Positions 1 to 7,740 of a stretch of 12,169 bases of DNA are shown here, piece by piece. A model generated the notes under the pieces. The model was given only the letters and a program-made list of their open reading frames with translations. It was not told the origin of the DNA and made no database searches. The position numbers and the translations under genes are program-made. The DNA lies in the NCBI GenBank assembly GCA_937894825.1, contig CALCQT010000116.1, forward strand, positions 1 to 12,169, in the 5' to 3' direction. How positions within the stretch are numbered: the first letter of the stretch is position 1; the number at the start of each line of letters is the position of its first letter. The DNA is from an uncultured Anaerolineaceae bacterium. GTDB lineage: Bacteria; Chloroflexota; Anaerolineae; Anaerolineales; Anaerolineaceae.

Positions 1-1906
1 AGGTTTCTTCCCGAACTTGAAAATCGACAGAAAAAGTCAGCCTGTTCCTTTTGTGCGCCAGGTTGACAAAAGCGGGATCCGAGCTCAGTACGGTGTTTTT
101 ATTTTTATCAATAAATTCTTTATCCGCGTTGACATGAATGTACTTTCCGTCACTGATCCGGTTCGGCTCCAGTTTATAGCCGTAGCTGGGCATTTGGCGC
201 CCATGAAGCGTATGATAAAAAATCGGCCCCGCAAACAGGAAACTCGAAACAAGCAAAACCACAAGCAAAATCCGTCGATTCTTTGGATAAACGGCCTGAT
301 CCAGCAGAATTGCGCTGCCCATCGCCAGAAAAGGTGCTGTTAATGTCAGAAAACGCCAGGTGAATTGAATGTTACGCAAAAGCCAAAGAAAATAATTCCA
401 GGGGAACAGATCTGACGCAATGAAGATCGTGGCATACCCCGCAATCAGCAACATGAGGGCCTGGCAGGCTTTTTCCCGCCGAAATACACCTGGAATCAAA
501 CACAGCAAAAATGACAGGAGCAAAGGATAACCCACATAGGGCTTGACCGGATCAATCCATACGGTATCCAGGGTGAACATGGAAAGAAACGGGATAGGCT
601 CCTGATAAAAGGAGTCTTCTGAATTATTAAAGACCAGATCCACGGACAGATATTGCTCAATCATCGGGAGCCAAAAAACCGCCGTCAGCAGCAGGGTTGT
701 GAGAGCCGCTTTCAGAATCGCAACCCCGATTTTCTTATCTTTAAAGATTTTCCGGATATTTATGAGCAGAAAAATCGCGACAAAAATTCCCGCCAGGAGC
801 GTACTGATGACATGAGAAAAGACCAGACCGGTAAACCCGATCGCCAGCAAATACCATTTCCGCGGTGCATCATGAAAAATCTCATAAAGACCCAGAATGA
901 CAAACGGAATAAAAATGAAAGCCAGGGTTTCACCGACTGCCCCGCGATAATGCACGTCAATTAGCCGGTAAGAAGACAGCGCATACACGACAGAAGCACT
1001 CAGTCCGGCGAACCTGCTTTCCGCGATCTTACTGGTTGCATAATAAATGCTGACAATCGAGGCGAAATTCACCAACACCACAAAAATTTCATAGCTGGCG
1101 AGAAAATCGAAACCAAGCAGGCGCAATAATGCGGGAAAATACAGGAACAGATCCGGATAAAAGAATCCGCTGCCAAACCCATAGTCATTCAGCGTGAACA
1201 AATAGATACGGGGTGGGAAATATCCTGCCTCCAGAGCGGATTTGATCCCTTCAATCCGCGCAATATGAAAAATGGTGTCATCCCCCCTGATAAGGGAAGA
1301 GAAGAAAAACGGGAAACTGGACAGAATCGTCAACAGGACAAAGAACAGAAAAAGCCTTTCATAAACGGGTTCAGAAAATTTCCCCAAAAACTTCCGATAG
1401 GCCAAGGGATACAGAAACCGAAAAAACAGCCAAACAAACAGGAAGCCAACCAGCAGGCTGAGCGTCAGATGGCGCAACAACGAATCTCTGTAAAGAACTG
1501 AATCCGAAGTGATTTCGATCGTACCCACATTAAAAGAGGCCGGATCCTGATCATAATAAACGCCGAATTGAATTTGTTCCGTCCCAGATTGAACCTGATA
1601 GTCGATCAGAAAAGAATTTGTTCCAACGGGAAAATCATCACTGGCGACGACCTGGTTCCCGGAAAGGACCAGCCAGGAATTATTCGTACCCTGATTTTCA
1701 CCGGTGACCCGAATGGTATAAGAACCCCGTTTGAGCGTCATAACATTCGTCAGGACATAATTTCCCTTTGAATCCAATGTCGCTTCAAAGGTCCTGCCAA
1801 TCCTGAAGATATCGGAAAAATGGGTAATATCTTTGTTAATGAAGAACAGGACAATTCCTAAAACGATCAGGGAAATTATTGAAATCAGGATGTTTTTCTT
1901 ATTCAT
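1..1906 (-). CDS. PTPS_related (YfhO-like) polytopic membrane protein, 3' end cut by window edge
   Basis: The frame is open from an ATG at 1906-1904 to position 1, about 635 residues, with no stop. The two complete paralogs in this window are 729 and 741 residues, so roughly 90-105 C-terminal residues are missing. The N-terminus (MNKKNILISIISL...) gives one membrane segment, then an extracytoplasmic beta-rich region of about 105 residues, then many membrane segments. The family hallmark is DDTIFHIARIEGIK with D210 and H214, followed by an FFYPDLFLYFP block. RGAVGE carries E326, and FIDKN near residues 598-602 opens the C-terminal outer domain. Family knowledge: PTPS_related (PF10131) proteins are GT-C-like membrane proteins; the name reflects a pterin-synthase annotation accident, not pterin chemistry. 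Inference: transfer of lipid-linked sugar at the outer membrane face. The start is fixed by alignment with both paralogs, although the Shine-Dalgarno site is poor. It is transcribed divergently from the other surface-glycan genes. Confidence 0.87.
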   Translation of the reverse strand, partial: MNKKNILISIISLIVLGIVLFFINKDITHFSDIFRIGRTFEATLDSKGNYVLTNVMTLKRGSYTIRVTGENQGTNNSWLVLSGNQVVASDDFPVGTNSFLIDYQVQSGTEQIQFGVYYDQDPASFNVGTIEITSDSVLYRDSLLRHLTLSLLVGFLFVWLFFRFLYPLAYRKFLGKFSEPVYERLFLFFVLLTILSSFPFFFSSLIRGDDTIFHIARIEGIKSALEAGYFPPRIYLFTLNDYGFGSGFFYPDLFLYFPALLRLLGFDFLASYEIFVVLVNFASIVSIYYATSKIAESRFAGLSASVVYALSSYRLIDVHYRGAVGETLAFIFIPFVILGLYEIFHDAPRKWYLLAIGFTGLVFSHVISTLLAGIFVAIFLLINIRKIFKDKKIGVAILKAALTTLLLTAVFWLPMIEQYLSVDLVFNNSEDSFYQEPIPFLSMFTLDTVWIDPVKPYVGYPLLLSFLLCLIPGVFRREKACQALMLLIAGYATIFIASDLFPWNYFLWLLRNIQFTWRFLTLTAPFLAMGSAILLDQAVYPKNRRILLVVLLVSSFLFAGPIFYHTLHGRQMPSYGYKLEPNRISDGKYIHVNADKEFIDKNKNTVLSSDPAFVNLAHKRNRLTFSVDFQVREET

Positions 1907-2085
1907 CTTTTTCTGCCGGCCTGGTCTACCTTCCTATGATTGATTCCGGAGTATTTACGCAACAAACTCCCGTCCCTCCAATTAAAACACAGTTATTCCC
2001 GCTTCCCAGCTTTCAGATCCGGGTTAAATCAGCGATTCAAAACATAGGGAAGATTCCTTTTTTTAAATTACGGGTGTTAAATTCG

Positions 2086-2114
2086 TTTCCATATTGTTGG
2101 GCTTCGAATATAAT
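2086..2114 (+). promoter_or_regulatory. Candidate sigma70-type promoter of the five-gene glycan operon
   Basis: TTTCCA (2086-2091; four of six consensus bases) is followed by 17 bases and a perfect TATAAT (2109-2114). Transcription would start near 2121, giving a leader of about 35 bases. It lies in the 250-bp AT-rich divergent intergenic region (1907-2156), in which I see no gene. I found no convincing promoter for the leftward gene in the same region. Confidence 0.55.
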
Positions 2115-2141
2115 AGGGCTTAAAATTGCCATTATTTTATT

Positions 2142-2150
2142 AAAAAGGAA
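2142..2150 (+). promoter_or_regulatory. Shine-Dalgarno site supporting a TTG start
   Basis: AAAAAGGAA lies with its GG eight bases before the TTG at 2157-2159. It supports initiation at this non-ATG codon, the only start that keeps the first membrane helix. Confidence 0.6.
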
Positions 2151-2156
2151 ATTCTT

Positions 2157-3791
2157 TTGTCCATAAAACTGTTGCAGAATAAATGGATTTTTTTTAGCTT
2201 GCTTGTCATTTTTTCAGTGGGTGGGATCCTTGTCCGTATCCACGATTTCGGAAAATATCCGGCCGACATCAACTGCGATGAATCGATGACCGCCGTTGAA
2301 GCGATGGCGTTGGTTGAAAATGGAACGGATCACCTCGGGAATTCTTATCCGGTTTATTTTGATGCCTGGCAACGGGCGCAGCAAAATGCCTTATACGGTT
2401 ATATTTTGGCCGGGTTCATCAAAATTTTTGGAATCAGTACAATCGTCGTTCGATTGCCCATGCTATTTTTCAGCCTCCTCGGAATCGCAGCCTTGACCTG
2501 GATTGCATACATGTTGTTTTCAAAAGAAATCGCTTTATTTTGTCTCATTTTTATCGCAATTAATCCATGGCATATTATGCTAAGCCGTTGGGGGTTGGAA
2601 AGCAATATCTTCCCTCATTTCCTGATCCTTGGGTTGGCTTTCTTGTGTTTTTCGATTAAAAAAGGGCATACAATTAGCCTGATCGCCGCAATGTTTTTTT
2701 ATGGCTTCTCTATGTATGGCTATGGGGTTGCTTTCTCATTCTTGCCGCTCTTTTTATTACCCGTCTTTATCGTTTTATGGCACGCAAAAACCTTTCGGTT
2801 TCCAACCCTATTGCTGGCCCTTTTATGCTTTTTTGCCGTCTCATGGCCGATGCTCTTAATCATCCCAGTAAACTATTTCAAAATTCCAACGATTGCGATA
2901 GGCCCGATAACCATACCGCTTTTCGATCGGACCACCCGCATGAGCGATATCCTGTTTTTTTCCGAAAACTTTTCCGCGCAATTCTTGGGTAATATTCAAT
3001 ATCTGTGGAATATGGTCGTTTTGCAAAAAATGGATGTCTGGTGGAATCAACTCCCCACTGTAGGTACCTATTACAAAATCTCCTTACCATTCCTGCTCAC
3101 AGGTTTAGGAAGAATTGTTCTATTTATTAAAAAAGAAATCAAACAGCGGGGGTGGACTCCCGCTGCCGTCTGCACAATGATTCTGCTCATCAATTTCATC
3201 GCTTCCTTGATAACCGGGTTGGTGATTAATGATGTTAATGTTACCAGAATGAATCATATTTACTATCCCATCATCCTGGTCACCGCTTATGGAATCTATT
3301 GGGTTTGTACAAAAACTAAACTCATGCGAGCAGTCATTCCCATTTGTTATGGCGTTTATTTCGTTTTCTTTTGCTACCGTTATTTCTACAGTGAAGATCG
3401 GACATTTATTGAATACACTTTTGATAAAGGGCTGGAAAAATCCTTGCAACAAGCTTTCGAAATTCCGGGAAAAATCTGTATTTCTACCTATCAATACCGG
3501 AATGATTTCCCGATTACGGAAATCAACACAATATATCTGCTAAAGCTGCCTTATCGCTATTACACAGGACAGATGGACGAAAAAGACCTGCTTAGCTCAG
3601 GATATATGGAACCTTATCGGGACCGGTTTCATTATTTTGATAATCTTGAAGCCGCCTATGCTGAGAATGGCGAAAATTGCACCTATCTAGTCAATGTCCG
3701 CGAACGAGATTTCTTTGATCAGGCTGCTTTTCGTGTCAGCAGTCACGACTTTTTCAGCGTGGCAATTCCGCAGTCCTTGAATGAAGAGTAA
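2157..3791 (+). CDS. GT39/ArnT-like lipid-carrier-dependent glycosyltransferase, copy 1
   Basis: This 544-residue GT-C-fold membrane enzyme probably transfers a sugar from a polyprenyl-phosphate carrier on the outer face of the cytoplasmic membrane. TM1 is about residues 10-28. The first outer loop carries the acidic pair D41-E42 in INCDESM, the position of the catalytic acidic motif in GT39/PMT-type enzymes. PWHIMLSRWGLESN follows in the next conserved loop. About ten hydrophobic segments end near residue 408, and about 135 residues of soluble outer domain follow. The start codon is TTG: no ATG exists before residue 44, which would remove TM1 and the catalytic loop, and AAAAAGGAA (2142-2150) sits at proper distance. 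The start also aligns without gaps with the start of the downstream copy. The gene is visibly more AT-rich than copy 2. Acceptor and sugar cannot be told from sequence. Confidence 0.82.
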   Translation: MSIKLLQNKWIFFSLLVIFSVGGILVRIHDFGKYPADINCDESMTAVEAMALVENGTDHLGNSYPVYFDAWQRAQQNALYGYILAGFIKIFGISTIVVRLPMLFFSLLGIAALTWIAYMLFSKEIALFCLIFIAINPWHIMLSRWGLESNIFPHFLILGLAFLCFSIKKGHTISLIAAMFFYGFSMYGYGVAFSFLPLFLLPVFIVLWHAKTFRFPTLLLALLCFFAVSWPMLLIIPVNYFKIPTIAIGPITIPLFDRTTRMSDILFFSENFSAQFLGNIQYLWNMVVLQKMDVWWNQLPTVGTYYKISLPFLLTGLGRIVLFIKKEIKQRGWTPAAVCTMILLINFIASLITGLVINDVNVTRMNHIYYPIILVTAYGIYWVCTKTKLMRAVIPICYGVYFVFFCYRYFYSEDRTFIEYTFDKGLEKSLQQAFEIPGKICISTYQYRNDFPITEINTIYLLKLPYRYYTGQMDEKDLLSSGYMEPYRDRFHYFDNLEAAYAENGENCTYLVNVRERDFFDQAAFRVSSHDFFSVAIPQSLNEE

Positions 3792-3799
3792 TGACGACG

Positions 3800-5440
3800 A
3801 TGAAAAAAAGTGCCCTTCAAAATCCGCCTTTTTTTTGGATCGCTTTCGTTTTTTTCATTTTTCTCGCCATTGCGGTCCGAATCCACGATTTCGGAACCTA
3901 TCCGGCCGACATTAACTGTGACGAAGCTATGGCAGCCGTCGAGGCCATGGCGATCATGGAGAACGGCGCCGATCAGTTTGGAACCTCCTATCCGGTTTAC
4001 TTTGAAACCTGGGGCCATGGGCAAATGAACGCGCTGCTGATCTATATTCTCGCTGTCGTGATCAAATTCTTTGGCGCCAGCACAACAATGATCCGGTTGC
4101 CGATGCTTCTCCTTAGTCTGGCCGGCATTGCAGCGATCACCTGGATCGCGTGGATGGTTTTCTCAAAGGAAGCCGCGTTATTCGTTCTGGCCTTCGCCAG
4201 CATCAACCCCTGGCACATCATGGCGAGCCGCTGGACGCTTGAAAGCAACCTCTTTCCGCATTTGCTGGTGATTGGACATGCATTCCTCATTTATACGCTG
4301 GAAAGCCGGAAGATGCTCTTCTTTTATCTTGCAATGCTTCTATATGGCATTTCGCTCTACGCTTACGGGGTATCCTTTACTTTCATGCCTTTTTTCCTGG
4401 CAGGAATTTATATCCTTTTCCTGAGAAACAGAACTTTCAAAATTTCCGCCTTGCTCGGAGGCTGCCTCACATTTTTGGCTGTTGCCTGGCCGCTCATCCT
4501 GATGATGGCCATTAACTATTTTCAACTCCCATCCCTGCGGATCGGCCCAATGACAATTCAGTATTTTGATAAGTCCATCCGAACCGGTAGCCTGTTATTC
4601 TCCGCGGAAAATATTTTCCAGCAACTGGGAAAAAATTTTTTATCGTTTGTCAACCTGATACTTCTGCAGAAAATGGATCTGCGGTGGAACCAATTGCCAA
4701 CCGTTGGGACCATGTACAAAATAACTACGCCGCTGATTGTCTGGGGTGTGATCTATCTCACCATTCGCCTCGGCAAGGACAATCCTGAGCAAAAATCGAC
4801 TGTGCAACATGTCGGAATTCAGATATTAATGATCAGCCTGTTCACATCCTTTATTTCAGCCATGCTGATTATCGATATCAACGTCAACCGGGTCAACAGC
4901 ATTTTTTATCCGCTGATCATTTTCGGCGCCATCGGCATTTTCAGTATCTTCCAGAAAAAACAATTCTGGGGGATTGTGCTCGCGGGTGTCTATGGCGTTT
5001 ATTTTCTGTTTTTTTGCTACCGCTATTTTTATAGTGACGATCGTTTCTATCTCAACTATACCTTTGACAAGGGTTTTACCAAAGCGATCAGCCAAACCGT
5101 TCAATACCCGTCGCAACCGGTCTGTATTTCTACCAATCTTTACCGGCCGGATGAAAAAATCGTATCCGTTTATCTGAAATACAACTTGCAGCTTCCCTAT
5201 CGTTATTACGCCAATTTAATGACAGCGGAAGAACTTAAATCCGGACAGTATTATTTACCTTACACGGAAAAATATACCATTTTTGATGATCTGGAAGCTA
5301 CCTACAGCACAAAAGCGGACCAATGCATCTATATCATCAACGTTCGGGATCGGGACTTTTTTGACCGGACACGATTCGATGTCGACAGCAACGATTTTTT
5401 CAGCATCGCGATTCCGAAATCAATCTATGTGACAGAATAA
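3800..5440 (+). CDS. GT39/ArnT-like lipid-carrier-dependent glycosyltransferase, copy 2
   Basis: This is a 546-residue paralog of the preceding gene with the same layout: TM1, an outer loop with the acidic pair D41-E42 in INCDEAM, PWHIMASRWTLESN, about ten membrane segments, and a soluble outer C-terminal domain after R408 with the shared ending pattern RDRDFFDRTRF. An in-frame ATG at 3791 overlaps the upstream stop as TAATG and would add MTT. I prefer ATG 3800 because it aligns with the copy 1 start without gaps, putting D41, E42 and R408 at identical numbers in both proteins. GAAGAG (3783-3788) also lies 11 bases from 3800 but only two from 3791. Substrate is unknown. Separate conservation of both copies suggests different donors or acceptors, or successive steps on one glycan. 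Confidence 0.82.
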   Translation: MKKSALQNPPFFWIAFVFFIFLAIAVRIHDFGTYPADINCDEAMAAVEAMAIMENGADQFGTSYPVYFETWGHGQMNALLIYILAVVIKFFGASTTMIRLPMLLLSLAGIAAITWIAWMVFSKEAALFVLAFASINPWHIMASRWTLESNLFPHLLVIGHAFLIYTLESRKMLFFYLAMLLYGISLYAYGVSFTFMPFFLAGIYILFLRNRTFKISALLGGCLTFLAVAWPLILMMAINYFQLPSLRIGPMTIQYFDKSIRTGSLLFSAENIFQQLGKNFLSFVNLILLQKMDLRWNQLPTVGTMYKITTPLIVWGVIYLTIRLGKDNPEQKSTVQHVGIQILMISLFTSFISAMLIIDINVNRVNSIFYPLIIFGAIGIFSIFQKKQFWGIVLAGVYGVYFLFFCYRYFYSDDRFYLNYTFDKGFTKAISQTVQYPSQPVCISTNLYRPDEKIVSVYLKYNLQLPYRYYANLMTAEELKSGQYYLPYTEKYTIFDDLEATYSTKADQCIYIINVRDRDFFDRTRFDVDSNDFFSIAIPKSIYVTE

Positions 5441-5463
5441 AGCCTTCATTCTCATGCGGAGGG

Positions 5464-5469
5464 TATAAT
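5464..5469 (+). promoter_or_regulatory. Candidate -10 box of an internal promoter
   Basis: TATAAT (5464-5469) sits in the 53-bp gap before the third operon gene. No good -35 is visible at 16-18 bases. The box is bracketed by GGGT (5461-5464) and ACCC (5473-5476). Transcription would begin near 5476, leaving a leader of about 18 bases containing GGAAG (5480-5484). The string GTATAATCTG recurs in front of the gene at 12025. Confidence 0.4.
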
Positions 5470-5493
5470 CTGACCCATTGGAAGAAATAATCG

Positions 5494-7683
5494 ATGAGAA
5501 AAAAAATACCGGCGCTGTTCTTTTTGATTTTGGTTTTGGGTTATCTCCTGTACACCATCAACCGGGACCTCTTTACCTATCAGAAAAACCTTCCGGTGGG
5601 GTTCTCTTTTGAAAATCAGGCAGAAGCTGATCGGGAAAAAATCTTCACAACAGAAATTCCATTAAAACAGGGGGATTACACCGTCACACTGCGCGGTCAA
5701 TCCGACAGCGACAGAAATTTCATTCAGATCCTCTCTGATGGAGAACCACTGCATATCGCTCCCTTTCTGGCAGGTGAAACCTCCGTAACTATTCCGTTCC
5801 GGGTGGAGAAACCTTCCGAGAAAATCCAAATCGGCGGGGCGATTGGCCCCGATTCAGCGCTCTTTTCAATTCAGAATCTCACTATTCATTCAGACCACGT
5901 CCTTTATAAAGAAAGCATTTTATATCACAGTACGTTAAGCCTGTTGACATTGCTTTGTTTTTCTTTACTGATTTTCTGCCTTTTATTCCCGCGAAAACGG
6001 GACGAACTGATCAAAAAACATCTTCCATCCGAAGCGGTTCACGGTTTGCTTTTTGTCTTGATTCTGACAATCTTCATCAGTTATCCCATCTTTACACCGG
6101 ATATTGTGAACGGGCAGGACACCACCTTTCATTTATCCCGTATCGAAGGGATCAAAACGAATCTGCAACGGGGGATTTTTCCCGCCCGCATCCATCTGTT
6201 CACGGTATTTGATTACGGCTATGGTTCCGGCCTCTTTTATCCCGACTTCTTTTTGTACTTTCCTGCCATTCTGAGGCTGCTGGGCTTTGACCTGAACCTG
6301 GTTTTTAAAATTCTTGTTTTTGCGATCAATTTATTTTCAATTTCCAGCATCTATCTCGCTGCGAAAAACATGTTTTCTTCCCGGTTCGCCGGTATGGCCG
6401 CTGCCATTCTGTTTTCCTGTGCGGCCAGCCGGATTATCAGCATTTACAATCGCAGTTCCATCGGAGAAGCGCTGGCAACAATTTTCATCCCCCTCATCAT
6501 CTGGGGCTGGTATGAGCTGTTCACCGGGAAACCGGAACGCTGGCCGCTGCTGGCCATTGGCTTCAGCGGCGTAACGCTCTCCCATATGATCACATTGGCC
6601 ATGGTGGGAACAATTTCTGTAATCATTCTTTTGTTGAACATCCGGAAAATTCTGACGGACGCGCGGATTCGCACAGGCATAGCAAAAGCTGTGGGCATCA
6701 CGTTCGGGATCTGCGCTTTTTTCCTTTTTCCCTTTTTTGAACAATTGGCCAGTCAGAATATTCTCCTGAACAACCCTATCGGGAGCCCGGTCAATCGGGG
6801 CCTGCCGCTCAGCACTGTTTTTGTCGGGTTTCTGCCATGGCAACCGCCCATCAATCCCTCGGTGGGCTATCCGCTGCTGCTGGCGCCTGCTTTTCTGCTG
6901 ATCGGTATCAAAAAGGGAAAATTGAATCCGGTTATTCGCCATTGGCTCATCCCGATTGGGGTTATCGCAATTTTTCTCACCACCGACCTGTTCCCCTGGA
7001 AATTATTCCCCAATGTCAATGAATATATCCAGTTCCCCTGGCGTTTGCTCACAATTGCGGCAACCTTGCTGGCAATTTCCGGCGGCGGAATTTTGGATGC
7101 TTTCATTTCAAAGGCCTCGCAAAGAATAGCGCTGCTCTTTTTATTCCTGTTCTGTTCGTTATACACTGTTCCAGCCTTCCAGAAAATTGCCGAGGATAAC
7201 CATATCGACGCCACTTTTTATCAACTGGCACAGAATCAGATCGGACGCGGCGAGTACCTGCCGAAAAAAGCCACGGTTGATTTCATTGACAAGAATAAAA
7301 ACCGCGTCCTCTCCTCAGATCCGGCTTTTGTTAACCAACATTTTGACCGCGAAGGGCTCCAGTTCACGGTTCAGTTTTCGGTGGAGCAGCCGGTCGTTGA
7401 ATTTGAGCTTCCGCTGATGTACTATAAAGGGTACCAGGCAGCATTGATCACCGGGGATGATGAGCGGAGCAAACGTCAAACGCTGCCGGTTTATTCCGGC
7501 GCGCATGGCCTGACCGCCGTCACAATCCAGGACATTCAGGAAGGCACGCTGACCGTTTTTTATAACGGGACTATTATTCAAAAAATAAGCGACCTGATCA
7601 CGCTTTTCACAATTCTCGCGTTGATCTTTAGCGCCTGGTTCAAACGAAAGCGCAGCCTGCCAAACAGAATGGTTAAGGCATAA
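5494..7683 (+). CDS. PTPS_related (YfhO-like) polytopic membrane protein
   Basis: This complete 729-residue protein has an N-terminal helix (about 5-22), an outer beta-rich domain (about 28-140), a long multi-pass core, and a beta-rich C-terminal outer domain (about 585-700) closed by a final helix and a basic tail. Hallmarks are DTTFHLSRIEGIK with D209 and H213, FYPDFFLYFP from F248, NRSSIGE with E325, LFPWKLFP, IQFPWRLL, and VDFIDKNKNRVLSSDP from about residue 595. GAHGLTAV near the end matches the YfhO-like C-terminus. Family knowledge places these proteins in surface glycan or teichoic-acid-type glycosylation. The exact reaction here is inference. GGAAG lies nine bases before the ATG. It is the most divergent of the three paralogs: the RLID..YRGAVGE block of the other two is altered to RIISIYNRSSIGE. 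Confidence 0.87.
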   Translation: MRKKIPALFFLILVLGYLLYTINRDLFTYQKNLPVGFSFENQAEADREKIFTTEIPLKQGDYTVTLRGQSDSDRNFIQILSDGEPLHIAPFLAGETSVTIPFRVEKPSEKIQIGGAIGPDSALFSIQNLTIHSDHVLYKESILYHSTLSLLTLLCFSLLIFCLLFPRKRDELIKKHLPSEAVHGLLFVLILTIFISYPIFTPDIVNGQDTTFHLSRIEGIKTNLQRGIFPARIHLFTVFDYGYGSGLFYPDFFLYFPAILRLLGFDLNLVFKILVFAINLFSISSIYLAAKNMFSSRFAGMAAAILFSCAASRIISIYNRSSIGEALATIFIPLIIWGWYELFTGKPERWPLLAIGFSGVTLSHMITLAMVGTISVIILLLNIRKILTDARIRTGIAKAVGITFGICAFFLFPFFEQLASQNILLNNPIGSPVNRGLPLSTVFVGFLPWQPPINPSVGYPLLLAPAFLLIGIKKGKLNPVIRHWLIPIGVIAIFLTTDLFPWKLFPNVNEYIQFPWRLLTIAATLLAISGGGILDAFISKASQRIALLFLFLFCSLYTVPAFQKIAEDNHIDATFYQLAQNQIGRGEYLPKKATVDFIDKNKNRVLSSDPAFVNQHFDREGLQFTVQFSVEQPVVEFELPLMYYKGYQAALITGDDERSKRQTLPVYSGAHGLTAVTIQDIQEGTLTVFYNGTIIQKISDLITLFTILALIFSAWFKRKRSLPNRMVKA

Positions 7684-7740
7684 ACCAACTCCGGGAAACC
7701 ATATGCAAAAAATGATTTCTCCGCCGAAAGGATTTCGCAG

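Noticed and set aside
653..1771. Several plus-strand open frames within 1-1906
   Set aside because: They are rich in K, Q, N and R, as is typical of antisense shadows of a hydrophobic membrane gene; the minus-strand frame is continuous and matches two full-length paralogs.
1879..2166. A 95-codon plus-strand open frame in the divergent intergenic region
   Set aside because: It overlaps the true start of the leftward gene and the promoter at 2086-2114, has no ribosome site, and its composition is not protein-like.
6337..6942. A 201-codon minus-strand open frame
   Set aside because: It is antisense to the well-supported PTPS_related gene at 5494-7683 and rich in Q, R and D, as expected of a shadow.
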